Assembly: GCA_019671135.1 (NCBI GenBank)
Contig: JAHRHY010000015.1
Span: forward strand, 1,116,001-1,180,000
DNA: 64,000 nt
Reading direction: 5' to 3'
Source of the DNA: Linnemannia hyalina
Taxonomy: Eukaryota > Mortierellomycota > Mortierellomycetes > Mortierellales > Mortierellaceae
Positions 53,427 to 64,000 of this stretch are shown here, piece after piece. The translations under genes were made by a program, and so were the position numbers. The notes beneath the pieces were generated by a model. That model saw nothing but the letters and a program-made list of their open reading frames with translations, did no database searches and was not told the DNA's origin. Every line of letters starts with the position of its first letter. Position 1 is the first letter of the stretch.

Positions 53427-56390
53427 ATGGTATCAAGACACAGCGCAAGAGACAACCAATGGTTGCACGCCTCCCCTTCCATCCCACAACAACAACAGCG
53501 ACACCCCTCTCACCACCAGCAGCAGCAATACCAGTGCCATTCCAGAGAATCGTCTATCAACTCACCCTCAACCAACAATAACTATTACCACCATTCAAAG
53601 TCTCATTCATACCCAGACCTTATCTCCTCACCCGGACAACCACAACAGCACTCGCCCTCTTCCTTTCACAGTCATCATAATAACTACAATAGCCGCATAT
53701 CTCCACAGGCACACTTCTCCTCTCCTGGTTCGTACAAGGCCGAAACTAATAGCATGCTGTCGCACCAAGTGTCTCCTTTTGAGGGTTCCCCAACTTTGAA
53801 TTCCCGCCCTGGACATCATCATCAGCAACAGCACGGTGGTGCTCAGTACCACCCTTCTTCTAGACAGCAGCAACAGATGTACCACCAACAAGCGCATGGG
53901 GGTGTATTAGCCAAACCTCAACAGCAGCGACCTCTTTCTGGTGGCAACATCAACACCGCCAACAACAATGTCAAGCGACGGATACCAAAGGAGAAAGCAC
54001 CCAAGGGCGATCGAGAGGAGGTAATTGAACGAAATGAGAGAGATGGACACATCCAGTTTTTTGATCAAAAGGAAAGGGGGGGGGGCGACAAGAATGGGAG
54101 TGAGATAAATAGAAGGAAAGAGAGGATTGTTGTGTGGATTGCTTGCTTTGCTTAGCAAACATCATTGGGCGACAATTTACATATAGAGAGGACTAGGGCG
54201 AACCGAAGACGGAGGAGGGAAAGTAGATGCGATGGATGTGAACGAGAAGGGAAGAAAGAGAGCAGTGAAGGGAAAGAGGAAGGAGAAGCCCCTGTTAAGG
54301 ATGCAGACAGGAGCAGGATTGAGTACGGCTTAATATACAGCCTACGTTTCATACCATGCAGCCTCATCCAAACAAACAACCAACCCATCGTCAACAAAAC
54401 ACAGAAGAGAGCACTGCCCACGGTGAAGCCATCCAATCCGATATCTCTAGGATAACCAAGTTTTATTTTCTACTCCCTGCCAGCACTTGAACCTGACTGG
54501 ACTTGACTGACTGACCTCGCCTTTGTTGTTATTTTTATCTATTTCTGTATTGTGCTCAGGTATGGCCGCCAGAAGTCGAAAGCGCATTCATGAAAGGTAC
54601 CAATCGGGTTGTTTTTTCTTTCTCCTTGCATTCCTCAAGCATGCCTCACTTACGAATACCCAAAAAAAGGAGTAACCAATGCAATGCAAAAAATATAGGA
54701 GCATTGTTTGTGTTCTAATCGTCATCATCCATTACCATGCATTGCTTTTTCTTTCTTTATCTAAACAGCGCTTGAAGTGTTACCAAAACTGGGAAGACGC
54801 AAGGTGTTGGTGAACGGAAAGCCCTGTGGACGGAACGAGCTGATTGCCGACTTTATCTACCAGGAGACGGGCAAAGTCCGAGATCGCAAGCAAGTCTCGT
54901 CGCATATCCAGGTCTTGAAGAATACCCGCAAGAATGATCCCGAATGTAAGTCTTTTTCCTTTTTTTATGTGGATGTACATGCACACTGTATGCGAACTTT
55001 GTGCAACACGAGCTAACCATGGAAAACCCTATTTTTGTTCGTGTGTGCGATACAAATAGTTATGAAGCTGTTGTTGGATGTTGGAGATGGTGATGAAGAT
55101 ATGGGGCCAGAGTCGACCATCAATATGGGATACCTGTCATCTTCTCAGAGCCCCAACGCGACACCTCAGCTGCAGAACGATCCCTTGGAGTCCACTCTCT
55201 TTGATAGCCGTGGTATGCAGCACCACCTCTCACACGATCCATCGTCACCCTTGAGCGCACACCCTCATGGACAGGACGGCTACGGTAGTTACGCAGAGTC
55301 ACTCAATACGTCATCAAGTGCGTACTATCGTCAGCAACAGTTCCATGGATCGTCTTCGGGAGTCATGGACCCGACTGCCTCGGACCATTTGTATGACGAC
55401 CAGACGTCGGTTACCACCCCGGATTCGGCGATTTCGTTGTCGTCGCATCATAGTGTTCAGGATCCGACCACTTTTGCAATGCTGGATCCCTTGTCCAAGG
55501 AGCCTTTGCATTTGTCGAATACCCATACGCCGGATGTTAGACAGAGGGATCTCTTCAGGTCGCCTCCGCCACACCCCATGCCTCATCATTACTCTCAGCA
55601 CTCTCAGGAACCCTCTTATCCGCTCTGGCCTACAGTGTTCCGGCTCTTTACGCAGTACCTCTCCGCAGAGAACAAGCACCACCATTTCTCCTCCAACGAC
55701 TACAACTCACCCCCAACGTCGGGCGTCCAAATCCATGACCTGGCACGGCTACAGGATCTGAACCTGAACAATTTCGGTACCATCAACATCCACCACCTCC
55801 CCTCAGAGAAGTTCCCACACTTGCTGGATCTCTACCAAAAGGTCGCGTGTGAGTTCTTGTTGTTCAAGATTAGTATGAACCTCGATCTGGAGTTGGAGGG
55901 GGGCACGTTTGAGAACTCTTGTTTGTTCGAGTTGAATGATCCTCAGAGGACGGTTCGGTGTTCGACGTCGATTTATTCGTTTGGGGCCAAAGTCCTCGAG
56001 TCTACCGAAATCAAGCAAGGGAATGGAGGTGCTGTTGCGATGGCCGGAGGGGGAGGGATTCAGAAAGGTGGTATGGGGTTCCAGTTTGTGAACCAGTTCT
56101 TTACGGCGTTCTTGAGTGGGATCCGGACGTTGGGGACGTTGGATGAGGTGCAGGTTGCGCTGGGTAACCTGTCGATTGTGCAGATCTATGAGGAGGTTGA
56201 TCCTGTTACCGTGGCCTCCGGGGCTGCTGCTGCTGCCGGAGCTGCGGGGGTTGCTGGAGGGGGTAATAGTGAGGAGAATGGTGGATCCCCGTTATTGGTG
56301 ATGGCGTTTGAGTTCCAGCAGGGTGGTGGTAGTGTTGTCCCTTATTTCGTTACTGAGGGCTTAGACATGCTCGACTCTCTCATGTGCTAG
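53427..56390 (+). CDS. TEA/ATTS-domain transcription factor (TEC1/AbaA type)
   Basis: Exons 53427-54020, 54560-54596, 54769-54945 and 55060-56390 give about 712 aa. The N-terminal 198 residues are Gln/His/Ser-rich. The TEA domain is assembled from three exons: VWPPEVESAFMKALEVLPKL, then GRRKVLVNGKPCGRNELIAD, FIYQETGKVRDRKQVSSHIQ and VLKNTRKNDPEF. It has the hallmark GRNELI and RKQVSSHIQVL of helix 3, which reads the CATTCY-type site. A 37-nt exon carries the first helix, so it is needed for function. The C-terminal region (about residues 480-710) is partly ordered (LPSEKFPHLLDLYQKVACEF, then LELEGGTFENSCLFEL and FVNQFFTAFLSGIRTLGTL). It resembles the activator-binding part found C-terminal in TEA factors. 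In ascomycetes TEC1 and AbaA control filamentation and conidiation; the role here is unknown. Confidence 0.93.
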
Positions 56391-57485
56391 ATTTTTTTCT
56401 TTTTATTGGATCTGATTTGCCAGGATCTCTTTTTTTTTTTCCGTGTTCGTGATAGAAAGTACTTTTTCTCCCCCTTTGCGTAGTAAAAAGCAACAAAAGT
56501 ATTGTTTGAACTCGTCTATTGTTATCACTGCTTCAACGTCCGTCCTTTTCTCTGTTGGCGGAGTTTCGCGCGTGACTGACGCGCTTCGAAGAAGTAGGTC
56601 GTGGGTGGCTTGCGCCTCCCTTCAATCTCACGAAAATTTTTTCAGTTGTTGGCTAAACATAAAAAGGCGCCACTTCGCGCTCTCTTCTCTTTCTTTCTTC
56701 TTTTCCCCCTCATCCTTTCCCACCTTCCCTTCCCTTCCCTTCCCTTCCCCGCTTCCTTCCTCACCAAGCAAACCTCCCACACGTCCAAAAGGTAACCATC
56801 ATACCCTCCCTTTGTCTTACCTTCACACTTTGTTCATACCACACTCTTCTTTTTTTTTTGTTTTGTGTGTTTTTTTATTATCTGATGATTCTTCTAAAGA
56901 CATTTTGCACGTCAGTCCTAGTACCTCATGCAGACTTCACATATACCCAAATTTCTGACTTAAAAAAACACAACAAAAAAGATTCTCCTTTTGAACAAAG
57001 GCCTTGTTTGATACAGTCGTTTTTGCTTAAAGTTGCAAGTTGATTAACGAACTCTTTTTCTTTGGATGTTGATTCTTCCTTAGATTTCTGGCCCCCTTCT
57101 CTTCTGGACTTTGTATCGACATTTGGAGGGATTGTCAAGGATAGATCGTTATCAGGATGGGTTTGTATTTTAGTGTAGTTATCGAAGATGAAGGAAGAAC
57201 AATAAACAAAAAATACAACTACAAATTTCAGAAGCGCTGTGATACCTTGAAAATGAATGGTCAATCCATGCAAGCAAGGTGTGAAAGAAGCAGTTACGCG
57301 AACAGAAAACAAAAGAAAACAAAAACAAAAATGTGCAAGCCACGGACATGGGTCGACGTGTCACGTGTAGATTTAGATCCACTGTGAAAGAAACGAGAGA
57401 TGCTGGCATGTTTGCAGAATAATGTGTTTATTTTTGTTGCGTTCTCCTGAAAGACAACAAGGCTCTGGAGAGGACCTCTGGTTGT
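56391..57485. other. Convergent intergenic region, CT-rich
   Basis: Lies between the 3' ends of the TEA gene and VPS16. CCCTTCCCTTCC-type repeats lie at about 56720-56745. No gene supported. Confidence 0.5.
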
Positions 57486-60400
57486 TTATCGCGAGGAGGC
57501 CAGCTGGGTTATGTAGCCGTCGATCTGTCCTTGGATAACGGCGTTCGGACATTTGTCCCGAATCTCACTACATAACAAACAACAGAAAAATGATCCATTG
57601 GTTAGACAACGGCAACAAACAAACAAACAAACAAACAACAGCAACAAAACAAACAACATCGGCTTGCAACGTACCGAAGTGTGTCGAGATCCTTCTGGAG
57701 GAAAGCCTGCTCACCAGCCTCCTGATAAGCCTCAATCTTCAAGAACAGTCCCGCCCGGAGGTGCGCATCACACTTCAAGATATACTTGGCCGCCTCCCTG
57801 AACTGCATGGCCTTGACACACTCCTCCACAAAGGGTTCGTATCCAATCGGCGATTTCTTGGATTTCGCCAGCGTCGCAACACCATCCCAGTCACGAATCT
57901 CAACAAGGGCTCGCAATTTGATCCACCAGAACCGTTTGTCGGGCATTTTGAAGTCGCCTCGGACCTTGGTTGCCCGGTTGCTCTGGTTAATGGTGATCAG
58001 TTTGTAGACCGTACTGCTGATGGAGAGACCCGAGAACGGTTGAGAGTAGTCCTTCTCCAACTGCACCTGTGTCTGCAACAACTTGATACTATCTTCAATC
58101 GCCTATATACATCGATAGCAAAAGGAAATAAATGTCACATTAGCATACGAACAACACATCGTACATACACATCTCACGACAAGGCTGATCATGTTGAAAA
58201 GGAAAAGCTCACCTTGACTTCAAAGGTGTGCTCTTTGTCCTCTTGGTAGATTCGGAGGGCACCCTTGATCGTGTTGATTCGCTCAGTGCTGTCCTTTTGC
58301 CGGAAGCTCTCCATCAGCGTTAGGTTGGCACGGTCGACGGTGCGATCATCCTGGTAATAGAAGTCCTTGAGCAGCTCGGGATCCTGTTGCTTGCAGTACG
58401 ACTCCAACAGATTGCACGCAAGCGGCTTGTTGTTGATGATCCTGAAGAACTCTCCCAATTGCAACTTGCGCTTCAAATGCAAAATGACATGATACACTAT
58501 CAATTCGTGAGAGTAGAGAACATATGTGAGTACGAGCAGGCAGGGTAACTCCAAGGAAAGACAGTTGGCCATGTGCAATGACGACGTTGTTTACCGAGGT
58601 CGGTGTCTCCACTCTCGATAGCTTTGACCAGCGCAAGCTCATCCTCCTGCATGCTCATCAACAGCGGCACCTGGTCACCAGCTCTTGGCTCGTAGTCCAA
58701 CAACTTAACAGAAAAAGACATCGAACAATGCGCTCATGTTAGTTTCTTCAGCCACTGGAACCCCTCCAAGCGATCGTAACCATAAGAACGTGGGCAAGCA
58801 ACTCACCATGGTGGCCAACTTGGACTGGCCGGCTTTGTGAGCTGTCATCGCAATCTCCGAGTATGACAATCCAGGCTTATTGGCGAGCTTCTCCACAACC
58901 ATCCTGCAAATCGTGTCTTCGTCGTCGTTCGACTTCTTGATCTTGGAGCATGCCCAATGAATCAAAATCCGATCCGTGCGCATCTTCAGGTATTCGCAGA
59001 TCCTGATCGCAAGCAAATATTGGTGGCGGCTGATTAGTCTATCAATTAGCGCCTCGGGCGATAGCCTCTGGAACCTGTTGGACGAAAGAGGACGGAGTTG
59101 TATGCAATGGTGAGTACAGGGACAGCAAAGTCATAAAAGTGACCGATAAATGCACCAGGAGATCTTACTGGGTATATGTCATCGGAATACCGATCTCGTA
59201 GTAACGGACAGCGTTCAATACTCGGAGGACCTTGCACATCTCAACAAAGGAGTCAGCGTTGTGGATATCCAAAAAGCTCTTTCCGAACGAGGCAGCCTGC
59301 AATGAGCATTTGCAACGAATAAAATCGAGTTAGTGCATACCCAGAGAGAACATGACGACTTTTGACCGTGTGATGACAGTAAGTACCTTCAAGAGTGAGC
59401 GTTGGTATTGGTGAGAGATTTCGTGTCCTGCTGCCTCAATGCATGCTTCGACCGCGTCCGCGAGTTCCAGACGGATACTGCGAATATTTTCGTCCGCCTT
59501 TGGGCTCTTTTTCTATTTGGTACAAAAGGAAATAATTACATAACGCATTAAGAACATTTGGCGCCTTAATAATAACAACTTGGTATCTAGAGGAAAACGA
59601 AGGGTGGTGTACCTCAAAGTGGTCCAAGGCATCGTAGAGCATGGCCGCGGGTGCTGTTGATCCAATCTTGAAAATATTCTCCGTTGCATCTGAATGTTAG
59701 CAAATGTATACAAAAGCGTTAGACAAGAAAGAGCTATTACCACTATACTTTTCCGCGTAAGCTAGTTGATCCAACTCTTACCGGGAACCTTTTGGAGGAA
59801 CTCGCACTTGTCCATGCTGATGACGCGAACACCGTCGATCTCAGGAATCAAAAAAATGGCGTCGTCGTACGTGTATCTATCAGGTACCAATGGCAAAGAA
59901 GGTTTATGTTGTCAGGCAAAAAAAGTCGTGTGTTGTCGTCACACAAGCAGGCTTCCAGGCCTGAAAGTCGCGTCTTACTTTATCCAGTCTCCGTAGGGTC
60001 CGACCATGAGAACAATCTTGTCCCAGTACAGCACAACCGAGTCCGTTCCGCACCTATCAATGACAGACGTAAACAAAATAGTATTAGCTGCACGTCCTAA
60101 ACTTCTATCCATACCAATGTTGATAAACAAAGTTTTCCAGACTTACCACACTAATTGCTGTGGAGGTACTTGTGACCGTGTTGCAAACTCTGAGAGGTTC
60201 TTCTGGAAATCGGTAGAGACGACCCACAGCTTGCCGTCCGCTGTGAAAAGGGCAAGGTACTTCCCGTCAGGCGAAATAGACATCTTTGAGAAAGGTCCTT
60301 GTTGTAAGCGCTACTCGTAGATAGAAATAGTAATCCATAAAGATGTCATATGTCAGATATTCTCTCCTATAGATGGAATTGTTTACGCCATCGAAGGGCA

Positions 60401-61486
60401 TGAAGGCAAGGTAACATACCTCGTCTCTGGCTTCGGTGGCATCGACGACAAGAATGGTCGAGTTGTGAGCGATCAGGACTTCGACGTGTCTGCTGAGGGT
60501 AAACTTTGGGGGAATGACTGTCCAGCTGTGCGGTGGTTCATTGATGCCGGGGTCTGCCAAGAAAAGTGGTCGTGGTTCGTCGAAGTTGGTGATGGCAATC
60601 AGCTGGAAACTTCCTGTCAATGCAACGAGCCCTGTTCCCCAGAATTGTACGTCAATGACTCTGTTATCCTTTGCGTCCTATTTAGTTCATATATTATAAT
60701 AAATTGGTATGGTCAGCATATGGAGGATGGGCGATAACAGTTCACGTTGACAAACATGTACACGTGGCAAAACATGAGAAGACGAGGAGGAATATGCATA
60801 CCTTGCCGAGCGAGAACTGTGTGTATTCTCCCAGAATGTTGTACATGCGAACTGTGCCGTCCTCCAAAACACAGAGTAGCTGCTCGGTCTCTGTCCATCC
60901 CATTCCAACGATATGTCCCTTTTCCCACTATCAAAATGTGAATATGCTGTGTTGTGAGTATGCACGTTCCATTCTTTGGTTGAGGCCAAAGTAAGTATCG
61001 ATAACCAGAAATCACGCCGGTCCGCACCTGAATTGTTTCCATGAGTTTTCCTGAGGATGTGTAAAGGTAGATACTGGGCTTGATAGGTTGCTGCTTCTGT
61101 AGTAAGAGCACCTTGCGGTCGTCGCGTACGAGGGCTAAATTGGCACAAAAATGACTAGGGTGAGATTCTTGTACAACTTTGCCAGTTGTTATTGCCCCTG
61201 TCCAGTCTTGGAGTGTAAGTCGAGTCTTTACCGAGTGGGCCTCCAAAGGGTGCAGCGGCAAGCATGTATTTGGACAGGTCTACCTGTTTCCAAAGCATGG
61301 TGTAGATCTCTTGCTTCCTACATGGCGAATGAGCGAAGCAGTGAGGTATGTGAGCAGGTGTGCTTTTTTTGTCGACCGCTTCAGGTACGAAGCAACCATC
61401 GTTTTTCGTTTCTAATGACGCAGGTAGTGGTGTTACCTGTAGAACCTGTCATGGAGCTGAATCCAGTCTGCTGTTGGTGGCGACAT
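57486..61486 (-). CDS. VPS16: VPS16, core subunit of HOPS and CORVET
   Basis: Sixteen exons on the minus strand: 61486-61437, 61317-61232, 61134-61028, 60927-60802, 60677-60420, 60310-60147, 60053-59979, 59876-59782, 59689-59613, 59512-59387, 59296-59169, 59074-58807, 58703-58595, 58496-58213, 58102-57675 and 57567-57486. They give about 820 aa (human VPS16 839), all phases closing. The N-terminal beta-propeller shows [35 protein letters not shown] and [20 protein letters not shown]. The C-terminal alpha-solenoid shows [43 protein letters not shown] and [16 protein letters not shown]. Vps16 with Vps33 forms the SNARE-binding module of vacuolar/endosomal tethers. The exon density is the highest in the window. 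Divergent from NUP155. Confidence 0.97.
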
Positions 61487-62131
61487 GATGTCCTTATGTT
61501 GGCGGCAGTGGTCGGTTCCTGGTTCGGTGTGGGTCGGTGGGGTTGAAGTTGTTCGTTGTTTCGAAAAGGGTTGGTTGTGAAAGGTCGTCAAGGTCGACCG
61601 TTGGCTGTCCGCTTGCCCACGCGCGAAAAAATGACCTTCAGAACAAGTATGTGACCGTGTTGTGACGTCACCTGAGCCGTTTTTAGTAGCGGCACATCAC
61701 ACAGGTCCAGCACGCGTTTTTTTCTGCGATATTATTTTGCTTTGCTTTTTTGCTGTTGATTTGTGAAAAGATCACATCGCGTCAAGCTACAATTCACTCC
61801 TCCCCCTCCCCCTTCTCCACACCTCGACCGTCCCGTCTCATCAACAAAGGAGAGGCCACACTGAAGACCTCGCCGCTGACTGGACAACAACACATCAACC
61901 CCACACCACCCTCGATCCCGGCCCCCTTCGACGTACAACTCAGGATCGCGTCAAAACACATTAGTTTATACATTCAGCACCGTTAAACAAGGAACAAAAA
62001 GGCGACTGATCGGTCCTTACTACCCTCACCAGGCGAGATCAAGTTGCGCGTCTGTGCATTAACAACAATCCCGCAAGCAACACACGCTCCTTCACACCCC
62101 ACATCCAACCCTACCCTCCTCCCCCTTCAAC
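61487..62131. promoter_or_regulatory. Bidirectional promoter region of VPS16 and NUP155
   Basis: 645 bp between start codons. It contains TGACGTCA at about 61661-61668, a palindromic CRE/ATF-type octamer, near the middle. CT-rich leader sequence precedes NUP155. The octamer is seen directly; its use is inferred. Confidence 0.45.
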
Positions 62132-64000
62132 ATGGCACAACGACCCATGGACGCAGACGCCAGTGAAGCTCTCCTCAAGCTCGCCTCCAAGACAGTGGAC
62201 GATCAGCTTGGCAGAGAGCAAAAGTACCCCGAGCTCATCGACTTTTTCAACACCGACTACTCGGCAACTTATGTGGCCCCTGCCGATCCTCGCCAGCAGA
62301 TCCTTCGTCGCAAGCGTGCTATCAGCCTCCCGGATACGCTCTTTGAGCAATACAACTGTACGCCTTTCATTTTCATTTCGAGCCTGGAGTTGTCTATTTC
62401 CCGGAGGTGTGACCTTTTAGAAGAACAAGGACAAGGACCCTCGAACTAACAACCTCTTACTTGTTCGGATCTAGTGCTCGAGTGCCGCTGCTTCATGGGA
62501 TTGTTTCCGGAAATCGGACGAGTCTGGATCACCATCGACCACCGCCTTTTCTTGTGGAACTATGCTGACGGGTAAGGATGGCTTGTACAGGATGTTTTAG
62601 ACCGCAAAGAAAGCTGTAATTATTGGACTGGACATATTCTGACACTTTTGGCTACTGTCTTTTCAACTTGATAGAGGACACTATGAGTCGTACGAGGAGC
62701 TGGATCAGATTATTGTTAACGTGGCTCTGGTTAAACCCAAGAAAGGTACAACGACTTGACAGTGGACAGATCAATCACCCCGAAGCATTCGATCCTTGAC
62801 AGGAACGGCTGGTTAACACAACCAAACTTTTCACACATTTAATAACCGTAGATACCTTTGATGACAAGGTGCAGTACCTCCTCGTGATTGCAACTCCCAT
62901 CGAGGTTCATCTTTTGGGTGTCTCTGTCGGCTCAGGATCGATCCCCCATACTCTTTACATCACCAACATGAGCGTACCTACCGACAATGTCGCCATCAAG
63001 AGCATCGTTGGAACAGCTGATGGCAGGATCTTTATGAATGGCAACGACGGAAGACTATGGGAGATTGATTATCAGTCAGAGGAAGGCTGGTTCAGCAAAA
63101 AGTGCTCCAAGCGGGAAGTCATCGGAAGCCCACTCTCCTACTTCATCCCTACATTCTTGAGCAAGATCAGAGTCGACCCTATCATCAAGGTTATCCTGGA
63201 CGAGTCCCGACAGACCATGTATGGTCTCACCGAGAATTCTAACATCGAGGTAAGGCAGCACTCAGCATTTTTGGATTTTCAAGGAATAGCGACATGACCT
63301 GTTTTCGGTTCTAGAAACCTAATACACACAGCATTTACTTTTGCAATGACACACAATAGGTGATTAGCCTTACGGGAGCAGTTCAGGCGCGCTCGACTGT
63401 CAAGGCAGGATACATTTTGCAGGAGGCCAAGCGCAAAAGCAACCACAGCAGGGCCATGGATGAGAACTCTTTCAAGGTCGTTGACATTCACACCATTCCT
63501 ACGACAGAGTCCAAAGACGTTTCCCTCCTTGCGATCACATCTACCGGCTGCCGTCTGTACTTTGGACAGAAGGGAGCTCTCGACTACAACAGTCAACGCA
63601 ACCTGGACCAGAGTTCGTCAGGACCCTATTTATTGCATGTGCGCATCCCACCAGCCTTCAACAACGCCCCCGAGGCCGTCCTTGGGCCTCAGGGCCAGTA
63701 CCGGATACATCAGTCCCTCTACAGCAATGGCGTCTTCCTGGCTGCACACTCTTTGCATGATGCTGCCGACGCCCTTATTGCCGCGGCACCAGAATCTGGA
63801 CCTATCAACAAAGCATCCACGGCCAGCAAGGTATTCATAACCTTTTTGACGGCATGCATTATTTGTCATATTGAAGCAGACAACGCCAATTACCTTTTTC
63901 TCACATGCCTTTTTCACTTTTGTAGACTATGGGAAGCACGTATATTCCAAAGTTGAGCGAGATCGCAATGATTGCAGGTTTGGACGGCAAGATTTGGGGC
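62132..64000 (+). CDS. NUP155/NUP170 inner-ring nucleoporin (5' part)
   Basis: Exons 62132-62357, 62475-62571, 62675-62745, 62852-63249, 63360-63830 and 63926-64000 (runs off the window) give the first 446 residues. Family marks of the N-terminal beta-propeller are seen in order: DTLFEQYNLLECRCFMGLFP, EIGRVWITIDHRLFLWNYAD, LDQIIVNVALVKPKKDTF, VQYLLVIATPIEVHLLGVSV and GRIFMNGNDGRLWEIDYQSE. The block YLLVIATPIEVHLLGV is typical of Nup155 homologues. The protein is a scaffold of the nuclear pore inner ring, anchored at the membrane by an amphipathic loop. Introns are short (72-117 bp) with standard ends. The C-terminal helical solenoid lies outside the window. Confidence 0.94.

Noticed and set aside
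45211..61486. Trafficking genes VPS53, SEC62 and VPS16 as a functional cluster
   Set aside because: They act in different complexes, are spaced by unrelated genes, and linkage of housekeeping genes is expected by chance.

Overview
This is a fungal nuclear contig fragment. The genes are intron-rich: VPS16 has 16 exons, VPS53 has 13, and introns are short with GTRNGT donors and CTAAC/CTGAC-like branch sites. Flanks are pyrimidine-rich, and the set includes a TEA factor, a fungal-type SEC62, a GARP and a HOPS subunit, and an F-box/LRR family with several copies. This combination suggests an early-diverging (Mucoromycota, probably Mortierella-like) fungus. The taxon is inferred from gene architecture and style; no marker was searched.

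Layout. (1) 1-4.9 kb: the end of a membrane protein gene, a SIKE/FGFR1OP2-like coiled-coil gene and a convergent Gln-rich orphan gene. (2) 4.95-7.0 kb: a nearly perfect 2-kb foldback built from a retroelement gag-like fragment, with one arm split by a 494-bp insertion flanked by CATG. (3) 7.4-14.3 kb: an FAD monooxygenase with an 11-nt microexon, a decayed WD40 gene, an ER FKBP ending in KDEL, and an FRG1 homologue. (4) 14.4-30.1 kb: an accessory island with four F-box/LRR family copies (one intact, three broken), a 2.5-kb duplicated segment present twice in direct orientation plus a shorter inverted third copy, a LINE 3' fragment with target-site duplication, WD40 relics and a 4-kb gene desert. 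(5) 30.4-64 kb: a conserved core with mitochondrial uL5, a tetraspan membrane protein, a PPxY-bearing protein, an MFS carrier, a large PA-like single-pass membrane protein, VPS53, SEC62, a TEA transcription factor, VPS16 and the start of NUP155/NUP170.

How the genes relate. The right half is rich in endomembrane functions: retrograde tethering (VPS53), vacuolar/endosomal tethering (VPS16), ER translocation (SEC62), the nuclear pore (NUP155) and a possible ubiquitin-ligase adaptor (PPxY protein). VPS53/SEC62 and VPS16/NUP155 are head-to-head pairs with intergenic gaps of 437 and 645 bp, so shared promoters are plausible. The left-middle part is shaped by mobile elements and segmental duplication acting on the F-box/LRR and WD40 families.

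Exon coordinates were derived by hand from splice signals and reading-frame continuity; all multi-exon models given close in frame. No tRNA, rRNA, CRISPR or bacterial-type operon was seen.
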